A stretch of 12,829 nt of DNA from Anaerolineales bacterium (GTDB taxonomy: Bacteria > Chloroflexota > Anaerolineae > Anaerolineales > DRMV01), in the NCBI GenBank assembly GCA_015494815.1, contig WGAK01000170.1, positions 1 to 12,829 of the forward strand, in the 5' to 3' direction. Position 1 is the first letter of the stretch, and every line of letters starts with the position of its first letter. The position numbers were made by a program, and so were the translations under genes. Shown piece by piece: positions 6,907 to 12,829 of this stretch. Under the pieces are notes generated by a model that worked only from the letters and a program-made list of their open reading frames with translations, did no database searches and was not told where the DNA came from.

Positions 6907-9497
6907 GCCGCATCCTCGGGCGCGGTGGGGGTGGCGGACGAAGCATCCGCGGCCACGTCCCCGGCCCCGGCGGAGCCGGTTCCCCCCTCGGCACCCGCCG
7001 CGCCGTTGTAACGGGCGCGCAGTTCGCGCACGAAGGGGTCGTCGGAAGACGCGGGCAAGGCCGCCAGGCTGGTGTAGACCCGCGCCAGGTGCCGTTTCCC
7101 GTCGGCCCGCACGACCGCCACCTCGGCCACGATGTCGGACGGCAGCATGTCGTAGTCTTGCAGGGTCCAGATGGTGGTGATGTGGTCGCTCAGGTTGGGC
7201 CACTGGTCCTTGGCCCAGGTGTAACGCTGCCGCGCGAACTGCCAGATGGCCGCGGGCAGCAGGCGATGGCGGTAGGCCTTGAATTCATCCCATACCTCGG
7301 CGAAGGGCGTGTTGGGGAACAGGGTCTTGAGCATGGCCTGCTGCACGATTTCGGCCGGGCGGCCGCGCTCGGGCAGCACCCAGTTGGGGTGGAAGTTGCG
7401 GATGAAGGTGAAAATGCCGAAGTGCGAGTAGCCTTCAATGACCCGGCGGATTTCATCCTGGCGGGCATAGGCCCGGCGGTAGGCTTCCTCGAGCAGCAGA
7501 CTGGGCTCTTCGGTGTGCTCGTGATGGTCGTCGCCCTCCCATCCGCTGCGGCGCACGCCGCGCGGCAGCACGGTGAAGCGGAAGAAACGCGGGTCCACAT
7601 AGAAATGGGCCGCGGCCGCGCGCCGAATGCGGTCGGGGTCCACATTGAACTTGTCCATCACGCCCTGTGCGATGAGGTCTTCCAGCGCATCGGCCAGGCC
7701 GCGCTGACGGGCCTGGTCCAGGGCCCGCTCCAGGCCGCTGCGGTAGGTCATGGACCCGCGGGTGGCCAGCACTTTCTCCATCAGGGCGTGCGGGTCGCGC
7801 TTGCGCAAGCCGCCGTTGGCGCTCACCCACTGAATCAGGGTGATGAGCGCGCCCGCAGCCACGATGGCCAGCAGCGCGTGGTATTTCATCACCACCAGGA
7901 TGACCAGCATGGCGTAACTGGCTATCATGCCTCGCAGGCCCGCAAAGCGCAGGGACCGGGCCGCAGGGCTGCCCGGCTCGATGCCCCGCTCGCGCAGCAC
8001 TTCGTCGCGGGCGAAGAAGACCGCGGTGCTGCTGATGACGAACGCGCTCACAAAGCCGAACGCGTAGTAAGCCTCGACCACGGTGACCTGCCGAATGATG
8101 GGGATGAGCACCGCGGCGATGGACCAGATGACCGCAATGCCGATGCGGTCGTCCAGGAACTGCGCGGGCAGGCGTCCCAGCCGGGCCGCGTTGGCGGCTA
8201 CGGCCGCGCCGCCCACATAGCCGCCGCCCTGGGCCAACAGCAAGATGACGGCCAGCAGCAGGCCGGCCACGAAGAGGAAGGTTGCTCCCAGGGTGCCGGC
8301 CAGGGCCTCTTTGATGGCCCGCGCGGTGGCGATGCTGAACGCGGTACGCTCCACGAAGGTCTCCCGCTCCGGCGGCGGCTCCGCGGTGCCTTCGGCCAGG
8401 GGGTGCAGCATGGCGCCTTCCACATAGCGCGCGGCATACAACGCTTCGGCCGCGGCCCGGTCGTCCTCCGTCACCTGAATGTCGTCGGGCGTCACGCCCC
8501 GCCCCATCCACTGAGCCGCGGTAATCTCGTACTCGATGAGCAGGGTGCTGTAGCCTTCGGTGGCCGGGATGTCCCAGCGCTGGGCCGCGTACAACTGCAT
8601 CACGCCCGTGCCGATGAGGAACAGCGCGGCCAGCACCAACGCGGTGCGGATGACCATCCACTTGGGCCGGGCCGCGTGCTTGCCACTGGCCGGGATGACC
8701 TCATAGCCCGAGAAACCCAGCATGGCGCTGGACATGGAGCGGAAGAAAAGGTAGACCACCATGCCCGTGGCCAAGGTGCTCAGGTCCTGCCGGGCGCGTA
8801 CCACGTGCTCCACCACCTCCGCGGCCTGCAGGCGATGGACGATGCCTTCGGTGAGGTAGGCCCACTCGGGGTGCTGCCAGGCCGCCACCGCGGTCAGCGA
8901 AAGCGCGGCCAGGGTGAACACGGTGAACGCGCCGCCGCCCAGCAAAAACAAAGGCACGGCCCGTTTGGGACCCATGAGCACCAACACGGCCATGATGAAG
9001 AACGCGAACAACTCGGCCAGCAGAATGCGGTACGCGGCCAACTCGGGCAGCACCAGCATGAGCACATCGGCAGCCGAAATGGCGCTGATGATGATGGTCA
9101 GGATGGCGTCCAAAAAGAACAAACTGGTGCCCACCCACGAGAGCCAACGCAGTTTGGCCGGGCCGATGGATTCCACCAACGGGCCGCTACCCCCGGCGTT
9201 GGGGCGCAAATAACTGCCGGCCTGGTACGACGGCACGATGCCGAAGTAGAGCATCAGCGACAGCACCCCAAACGCGGCGATGGCGATGCCGTGGTAACCA
9301 TGCGCGCCGTGGATGGCCAGCAGAGTTTGGTACGCGGCCACGCTGAACGCGTCCGCGGCGATTTCGAAGATGAGCGCGAAGACGCCCAATCCCGTGCCGC
9401 TGACCAGCAGCCCTTCGACCAGCAAACGGGGCAACTGCCGGCGTGCGGCCCGCCGCTCGCCCTCGGGCACATATGGATGAAAGAGATGTCGCCACAT
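6903..9497 (-). CDS. APC-superfamily amino-acid-permease-like protein with long soluble C-terminal region
   Basis: An 864-residue membrane protein, probably a secondary transporter of the APC (amino acid-polyamine-cation) superfamily; the substrate cannot be read from the sequence. Seen: about 12 hydrophobic helices between residues 24 and 558, an APC-like GFSGYEVIPASGKHAARPKW (261-280) resembling the cytoplasmic loop of permeases that precedes a helix, and a second-half stretch of helices from about 405. Between about 306 and 400 lies a charged insert instead of a short loop. From about 560 to 864 the protein is hydrophilic: a helical region, a HHEH-containing acidic patch (658-661), and a disordered Ala/Gly/Ser/Thr tail from about 830. 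This makes it much longer than the usual 450-550 residues of the family. The ATG at 9497 has GGGAGGG six bases upstream; a GTG 24 bases earlier would lose that site. It overlaps ribD by four bases. A riboflavin transport role is possible from context only. Confidence 0.75.
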   Translation of the reverse strand: MWRHLFHPYVPEGERRAARRQLPRLLVEGLLVSGTGLGVFALIFEIAADAFSVAAYQTLLAIHGAHGYHGIAIAAFGVLSLMLYFGIVPSYQAGSYLRPNAGGSGPLVESIGPAKLRWLSWVGTSLFFLDAILTIIISAISAADVLMLVLPELAAYRILLAELFAFFIMAVLVLMGPKRAVPLFLLGGGAFTVFTLAALSLTAVAAWQHPEWAYLTEGIVHRLQAAEVVEHVVRARQDLSTLATGMVVYLFFRSMSSAMLGFSGYEVIPASGKHAARPKWMVIRTALVLAALFLIGTGVMQLYAAQRWDIPATEGYSTLLIEYEITAAQWMGRGVTPDDIQVTEDDRAAAEALYAARYVEGAMLHPLAEGTAEPPPERETFVERTAFSIATARAIKEALAGTLGATFLFVAGLLLAVILLLAQGGGYVGGAAVAANAARLGRLPAQFLDDRIGIAVIWSIAAVLIPIIRQVTVVEAYYAFGFVSAFVISSTAVFFARDEVLRERGIEPGSPAARSLRFAGLRGMIASYAMLVILVVMKYHALLAIVAAGALITLIQWVSANGGLRKRDPHALMEKVLATRGSMTYRSGLERALDQARQRGLADALEDLIAQGVMDKFNVDPDRIRRAAAAHFYVDPRFFRFTVLPRGVRRSGWEGDDHHEHTEEPSLLLEEAYRRAYARQDEIRRVIEGYSHFGIFTFIRNFHPNWVLPERGRPAEIVQQAMLKTLFPNTPFAEVWDEFKAYRHRLLPAAIWQFARQRYTWAKDQWPNLSDHITTIWTLQDYDMLPSDIVAEVAVVRADGKRHLARVYTSLAALPASSDDPFVRELRARYNGAAGAEGGTGSAGAGDVAADASSATPTAPEDAA

Positions 9498-9551
9498 AAT
9501 CCGCCCTCCCACCGCGGTCACGCGCGGACTCGAGCACTTGCATTGCCGCCT

Positions 9552-9557
9552 ATTATA
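9552..9557 (-). promoter_or_regulatory. Putative -10 element for permease-ribD
   Basis: A perfect TATAAT reads on the minus strand from 9557 to 9552. A start near 9545 would leave a leader of about 48 bases that holds the GGGAGGG ribosome-binding site before the ATG at 9497. No convincing -35 hexamer is seen at the usual distance; the expected place is occupied by the first copy of the direct repeat. Confidence 0.5.
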
Positions 9558-9574
9558 CGCCGTCTGGCAGCGGG

Positions 9575-9596
9575 CAGCGGACAGGTGTCAGGCATC
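9575..9596 (+). repeat. 22-base degenerate direct repeat, copy 1
   Basis: Matches the consensus CAGYGRACAGG followed by YGTCAGGYRTC. It differs from copy 2 at four positions and from copy 3 at three, all transitions. It sits at the expected -35 position of the permease promoter. Confidence 0.6.
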
Positions 9597-9642
9597 AGCA
9601 AGGAGCAGGAAGTAGAAAGCGGGAAGCGAGGCGGAGGGCGGT

Positions 9643-9664
9643 CAGTGGACAGGCGTCAGGTGTC
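9643..9664 (+). repeat. 22-base degenerate direct repeat, copy 2
   Basis: Same orientation as copy 1, with 46 bases between them; three transitions separate it from copy 3. It is preceded by GG, like copy 3, and continues as a further TCAGG-like echo. Confidence 0.6.
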
Positions 9665-9819
9665 AGGGGAGAGCGGGGAGTGGATGGGAGTTGGAAGTCA
9701 GGGGTTGGTGGGTGGAAGTTGGTAGGAGGCACGTTCCCAAAGGCGGACCTGGTCACTCGCGTATTGCCGGGGCTCTTGCCGCCCCCGCGCCGGAGATGGC
9801 TTCGCCGCCTGGCAGCGGT

Positions 9820-9841
9820 CAGCGAACAGGCGTCAGGCGTC
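9820..9841 (+). repeat. 22-base degenerate direct repeat, copy 3
   Basis: Same orientation as the other two copies; both copy 2 and copy 3 are preceded by CGGT. The extended match makes common descent more likely than chance. Confidence 0.6.
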
Positions 9842-9908
9842 GGCGGGTGGGTGGGCGCGGTCTCTTGCTTTCGTCCGTGTCGTTGCGAGGACGCGCAGCA
9901 CCCTGTAG

Positions 9909-9927
9909 GGGCGCACGGCGTGCGCCC
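9909..9927. repeat. Perfect 8-bp inverted repeat (dispersed-palindrome-like)
   Basis: Arms GGGCGCAC and GTGCGCCC are exactly complementary around a 3-base spacer GGC, preceded by GTAG. It resembles the small palindromic intergenic repeats that occur in many copies in some Chloroflexi and other GC-rich genomes. The family assignment is recollection; the inverted repeat itself is directly visible. Confidence 0.55.
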
Positions 9928-9975
9928 GCCCCTGACACCGTCAGGCAAAAGCCCAGGCCGCCTCACGCTACGCGG

Positions 9976-9996
9976 CTGGGGGGCTTTGCCCCCCAG
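9976..9996 (-). terminator. GC-rich hairpin 32 bases after the NACHT-FGE stop codon
   Basis: On the transcribed (minus) strand the arms CTGGGGGGC and GCCCCCCAG pair over nine bases around an AAA loop. It could end the NACHT-FGE transcript, but no U-run follows, so an intrinsic terminator is not proven. An alternative reading is the inverted repeat found shortly downstream of variable repeats in diversity-generating retroelements, whose stems are commonly 7-10 bp and GC-rich with a small loop. Confidence 0.45.
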
Positions 9997-10006
9997 ACCC
10001 CCCATC

Positions 10007-10041
10007 CAGAGAGTCAGAGACCAGAGATTCAGAGGTCAGAG
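10007..10041. repeat. Tandem CAGAG array, period 7-8 bases
   Basis: CAGAG begins at 10007, 10015, 10022, 10030 and 10037, giving spacings of 8, 7, 8 and 7. On the gene strand the core reads CTCTG. The array runs across the stop codon of the NACHT-FGE gene and encodes its last residues (about SASDL), so the extreme C-terminus has probably been altered by repeat growth. Confidence 0.6.
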
Positions 10042-12773
10042 GCCGACACAGGGACGACCACCACCCGAATCCCGTGGTTCCAGACCCCGTTGAGCGGGAC
10101 GCTCCCGTCGCGGACGGCGGCACGGGCGAACCTGCGATTGAGGAAGAAGGAACCACCGCGCACCACCCGGCGGGCATCACGGGAAGCGTCCAGGTTCTCC
10201 CGCCCATCGGCAGGGTCGTAGGGGTAGCCAAAATCGGGCTTCTCCCAATCCTTCCCCCACAGGCTGCGCGTCCACTCCCACACATTGCCGCTCATATCCA
10301 CGCAACCGTAGGGGCTATCCCCTTGAGGGGAGAACATACCGACGGGGGTTGGCCCCTTTCTTCCCTTTCTTTCCCAATACTCGCTGGTATTCGCATGATT
10401 AGGCAACCACTCATCCCCCCAGGGGTAGATTCGGCCATCGGTACCGCGGGCAGCCTTTTCCCACTCGGCTTCACTGGGCAGACTCATCCCCCGCCAGCGA
10501 GCGTAGGCCAGGGCGTCGTACCAGGTCACCCAGCGCACCGGATAATCCTCCGGGCCTTTTAGCGCATCTTGGTCTTGCAGCCGGTAGCCCGTGGCTTCAA
10601 CAAACTCCCGGAACTCCGCCACCGTAACCGGTGCGCGGCCGATGTAATATTCCGGCAGGTACACAGTGTGCTGAGGTTGCTCATCTTTATCGGCGTTCGG
10701 GTCGCGCTGAGGGTCGCTGCCCATAAGAAAGGTGCCGGCCGGTACCCGCACCAGGCCCAACGCTTCGTAGCGGCCCAGGCCGCACCAGGCGAATGTGGCC
10801 GCCTGCCGCAGGCTCCCCTCCTGGTGCTGACGCAGGCGGGCCAGCGTTTCCCAGACCTCGCCGCCGGGGCGCAGGCGCAAACGGCCCAGGGCATTCAGCG
10901 CTTCCACGCGCAGGGCCAAAGCCTCACCCTCCTCAGCAGCGAGGCTCAGCAGCAGAGGCAACAAAGGGGCCACATCGGACGGCAACAATTCGGGCAGCAG
11001 GCCCAGCAGCCAGCGGCGCAGCGCCGGGTCGCGCCCGCTCAGGATGTGCCGCATCCAGTGTTGCAGTTCCTCAGGGGCGGCCTCGCCCAGGGCAGCAAGA
11101 TAAGCGGCGGCCAGTGAGCCCTCGGGCTGCCTTTCCAGGGAACGAAACAGCCGCCCGCGCACCTCTTCCCGCAAGGATTCGCCCACCTGCACATCCTCAG
11201 CCAGGCTCCACCCGGCCAACGCCAGGTTGTAAGGGTCGTGCTCGCCCCGTCTCAGCAATTCCTGGAGCAAGCGTTCCGCCCGCTCTGTGGGCAACAACCC
11301 GATGGCAATGCGCAGCACCTCGTGCCAGGGCTCTTCGCCTGCATGTTCTAGCAGCAGGTCATCCAAACCATGTTCGACGATATAGGTGGCCGTCAGGTAG
11401 TCTTGTAAAGCGCGGTGGGCAAAGCCGTAATGGCCGATGCGCTTCTCCACCAGCACCCCCGAACGCTCGTAGATGTGTTGGATGAAGTCCCTGGCCGTGA
11501 TGGAGACGCTGAATTGAGGGAGCAGCGGCTCCAGCAAGGCTTCCAGGCCTGCGGCGTCCATCTCCAGCAACTGCTGCCGGGCGAAGTGAAAAGCGATGTG
11601 TTGCAGGGCCAAAATCTTGTCGCCCAGGGAAGGGCGATTTGGGATCTGCAGCCGCTTGTCTTCCAAATCCCATTCTTCCAGCAAGATTTCCAGGCAACGG
11701 CGGTAGAGTTGGGCACGGCCTTTGGGAAGTTCCGTCTGGCGCACATAGTGCACCAGGGTAATCAGGGAAAGGATCAGCGGCGTGCGGGCCGTGCGCAACA
11801 GTCCACTGTTCTTCTGCAAGGCCTGCCACAAATCGGCAGCCTGGGCCTCGGCCTGCTCACGGGCCCGCTGCTCAATGTGCCGGCGCTCCTGCTCCGAAAG
11901 TTCTCGCTCCCGGGATGCCAATGCGTCCGCGCGCAGCACTTCGCGGTACCAGTTGAGAATGAATCCCCGAATCTCGTCCTCTTCCAGGGGCCGCAGGCTG
12001 TAAAGGCGGAACCCCGGCAACTGCTCCCGCCAACCGGCCTCGCGGCAGGTGACGACAAACCAGTTGTCCGGATAATCATGGGTCAGGCGTTTGATCTCCC
12101 GCACCACCTGCTCGTGCTGTTGGGCGTCAAGCACCTCATCCAGGCCATCCAGCAGAACCACACAGCGCCCGGCCCGCAACTGGCGTTCAAAATAGCCTCG
12201 CGGCGGGGGGCCAATGACGTCCGGACGAAACAACAAATCCTCCAGCGAACGTTCTTCCCCCACCTCGCGCAAACGGGCATAAAGGGGCAACGGCTGCCCC
12301 AGTTGGCGCCGCAAAGGGTGGTTTACTTCGCCGGCAAACACCAGGACCAGATAATCCAACAGCGTGCTCTTTCCCGCCCCCGGTTCGCCCAGCAGAACCA
12401 CCCGTTTCTCTTCGGCGCGCTGGGCCTGAAAGATTTGCGCCCAGTCCAAGGGCGTTTCTCCGTCTTCCTGGCCGGGCCGTCCCACCCGCAGTGAGATAAA
12501 CACCTCACGCAACCGGGGCGGGTTGAGCCGTCCACGGGTACGGATACCGATCAAATGCAACCGGCCATGCTCGTCGGCCAGGGCGCGCAGGTAGCGCTTC
12601 CGGAAGCCCAGCCCCAGGGCGACAAACCATCCAGAGACCTTTTTCCAGATTTTAGGCAGCACTCGTTGCAGCAACAGAGTGATGACCGCCGTGATCAATG
12701 CCACCAGGATTTTGTCACCATTCGCCTGCCAGAAAGAGGGGGGCGGCTCTTGTCCTTGCCACAGCAGATTCAT
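10029..12773 (-). CDS. Membrane-anchored NACHT ATPase with C-terminal FGE/C-type-lectin-like domain; candidate DGR target
   Basis: A 914-residue STAND-type protein, likely a sensor and signal-transducing NTPase. In order: one transmembrane helix (about 22-38, ILVALITAVITLLL) followed by basic residues; a NACHT domain with Walker A GEPGAGKST (129-137), Walker B VVLLDGLDE (205-213), a sensor-like VVTCRE near 240-245 and a winged-helix-like YGFAHRALQDYLTA (449-462); helical HEAT-like repeats (about 480-665); an FGE-sulfatase domain (about 673-908) with VPAGTFLMGSD, LPSEAEWEKAARG, YPWGDEW and DMSGNVWEWTR. The catalytic cysteines of true FGEs are missing from the RGGS...GIRVV end, so ligand binding rather than formylglycine formation is likely. 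The start at 12773 is chosen because AGGAGG lies six bases before it; the ATG at 12779 would touch that site. No N-terminal enzymatic effector (TIR, protease, nuclease) is present. GC content is visibly lower than in the YYY gene, which may reflect transfer. Confidence 0.9.
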   Translation of the reverse strand: MNLLWQGQEPPPSFWQANGDKILVALITAVITLLLQRVLPKIWKKVSGWFVALGLGFRKRYLRALADEHGRLHLIGIRTRGRLNPPRLREVFISLRVGRPGQEDGETPLDWAQIFQAQRAEEKRVVLLGEPGAGKSTLLDYLVLVFAGEVNHPLRRQLGQPLPLYARLREVGEERSLEDLLFRPDVIGPPPRGYFERQLRAGRCVVLLDGLDEVLDAQQHEQVVREIKRLTHDYPDNWFVVTCREAGWREQLPGFRLYSLRPLEEDEIRGFILNWYREVLRADALASRERELSEQERRHIEQRAREQAEAQAADLWQALQKNSGLLRTARTPLILSLITLVHYVRQTELPKGRAQLYRRCLEILLEEWDLEDKRLQIPNRPSLGDKILALQHIAFHFARQQLLEMDAAGLEALLEPLLPQFSVSITARDFIQHIYERSGVLVEKRIGHYGFAHRALQDYLTATYIVEHGLDDLLLEHAGEEPWHEVLRIAIGLLPTERAERLLQELLRRGEHDPYNLALAGWSLAEDVQVGESLREEVRGRLFRSLERQPEGSLAAAYLAALGEAAPEELQHWMRHILSGRDPALRRWLLGLLPELLPSDVAPLLPLLLSLAAEEGEALALRVEALNALGRLRLRPGGEVWETLARLRQHQEGSLRQAATFAWCGLGRYEALGLVRVPAGTFLMGSDPQRDPNADKDEQPQHTVYLPEYYIGRAPVTVAEFREFVEATGYRLQDQDALKGPEDYPVRWVTWYDALAYARWRGMSLPSEAEWEKAARGTDGRIYPWGDEWLPNHANTSEYWERKGRKGPTPVGMFSPQGDSPYGCVDMSGNVWEWTRSLWGKDWEKPDFGYPYDPADGRENLDASRDARRVVRGGSFFLNRRFARAAVRDGSVPLNGVWNHGIRVVVVPVSASDL
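10062..10169 (-). other. Candidate DGR variable repeat (VR) in the FGE domain
   Basis: The last conserved block of the FGE domain, from RVVRGGS to GIRVV. Between the anchors, 13 codons (F877, L878, N879, F882, V887, D889, S891, V892, L894, N895, V897, N899, H900 in the 914-residue protein) all end in C or T, as expected from AAC/AAT template codons mutated at adenines. All three valines in the core are GTC, while the nearest flanking valines (before RGGS and just after GIR) are GTG. Both leucines are CTC. Fixed residues (RGGS, AR.A.R, P, W, G.RVV) are those that DGR targets of this fold keep. In a GC-rich genome C-ending codons are common, so this is suggestive, not proof. The template and reverse transcriptase are not in the window. 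Confidence 0.6.
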
Positions 12774-12779
12774 GTCCAT

Positions 12780-12785
12780 CCTCCT
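12780..12785 (-). promoter_or_regulatory. Ribosome-binding site that decides the NACHT-FGE start
   Basis: AGGAGG on the minus strand directly abuts an ATG at 12779 but is six bases from the ATG at 12773. Normal spacing favours the second ATG, removing two residues (MD) from the longest reading. In the remaining bases up to 12829 I see no clear -10/-35 pair and no end of another gene. Confidence 0.65.
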
Positions 12786-12829
12786 GGGGAGACAAGGATG
12801 TGACCCAACACCGCCTTGCGCAAACCCAC

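Larger units (their letters stand above)
9558..10028. other. Gene-free intergenic stretch rich in short repeats
   Basis: About 470 bases without a credible gene. Open frames here lack family features, and a minus-strand one of 136 codons merely reads through the repeats, giving recurrent DACSLTA/DACPLTA peptides. The stretch holds three copies of a 22-base direct repeat, a G-rich purine-rich segment (about 9664-9730, with four GGG runs and two GTTGG-type motifs), a perfect 8-bp palindrome (9909-9927), a 9-bp hairpin (9976-9996) and a CAGAG array running into the next gene. A segment at about 9880-9900 (GTTGCGAGGACGCG) recalls a dispersed bacterial intergenic repeat containing ATTGCGAGGAGCG; this is from memory and weak. 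Overall it looks like a mosaic of small mobile or recombinogenic repeats between two transcription units. Confidence 0.6.

Noticed and set aside
9664..9730. G-quadruplex in the G-rich segment
   Set aside because: Four G-runs exist, but the loops are about 5, 7 and 12 bases and one run has only three G's, so the case is weak.
9575..9841. CRISPR array
   Set aside because: Only three degenerate repeats with unequal spacing (46 and 155 bases between copies) and no cas genes.
9595..10005. A 136-codon minus-strand frame in the gene-free stretch
   Set aside because: It reads through the direct repeats (DACSLTA, DACPLTA), has no convincing ribosome-binding site and no recognisable domain.
9541..12829. 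A DGR reverse transcriptase, avd gene or template repeat next to the candidate VR
   Set aside because: None is seen on either strand; any DGR core must be elsewhere, which keeps the DGR call provisional.

Overview
The window (about 12.8 kb, GC-rich) carries seven protein genes, all read from the minus strand. The organism is most likely a member of Chloroflexota, probably Anaerolineae-like. This rests on a DUF2298 membrane protein with the 'YYY' signature, a family known mainly from Chloroflexi and archaea, and on the high GC content; it is an inference. Long open frames on the plus strand are antisense shadows of the minus-strand genes.

Layout in the direction of transcription (high to low coordinates): (i) 12773-10029, a membrane-anchored NACHT ATPase with a helical-repeat middle and a C-terminal formylglycine-generating-enzyme-like (FGE/C-type-lectin) domain. 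(ii) 10028-9558, a 471-base gene-free stretch with short degenerate direct repeats, palindromes and a strong hairpin. (iii) 9497-6903, an APC-type permease with a long soluble tail, coupled by a 4-base stop/start overlap to ribD (6906-5728). (iv) 5695-3311, the DUF2298/YYY membrane protein, whose promoter lies in the ribD tail and appears to give a leaderless transcript. (v) 3229-1598, a lone ATP-grasp ligase related to the PGM1 peptide ligase, followed after 39 bases by yqeB (1558-656) and an overlapping yqeC (681 to beyond base 1). The last two are maturation factors of selenium-dependent molybdenum hydroxylases.

The most interesting locus is the NACHT-FGE gene. Its last about 36 codons have the layout of a variable repeat of a diversity-generating retroelement (DGR): fixed RVVRGGS, AR.A.R and G.RVV anchors surround 13 positions that all use NNC/NNT codons, as expected if adenines of AAC/AAT template codons had been randomised. 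The catalytic cysteines of true FGEs are absent, and a 9-bp GC-rich hairpin follows the gene. No reverse transcriptase, avd gene or template repeat is in the window, so it would be a remote target of a DGR elsewhere in the genome. The model is a membrane-tethered NACHT sensor with a diversifiable ligand-binding tip; this is inference and needs the rest of the genome.

The other genes form two or three separate units: permease-ribD (transport plus riboflavin synthesis, link unclear), the YYY gene alone, and ligase-yqeB-yqeC. Two intergenic gaps carry a perfect TATAAT and a third carries TACAAT with a good -35.
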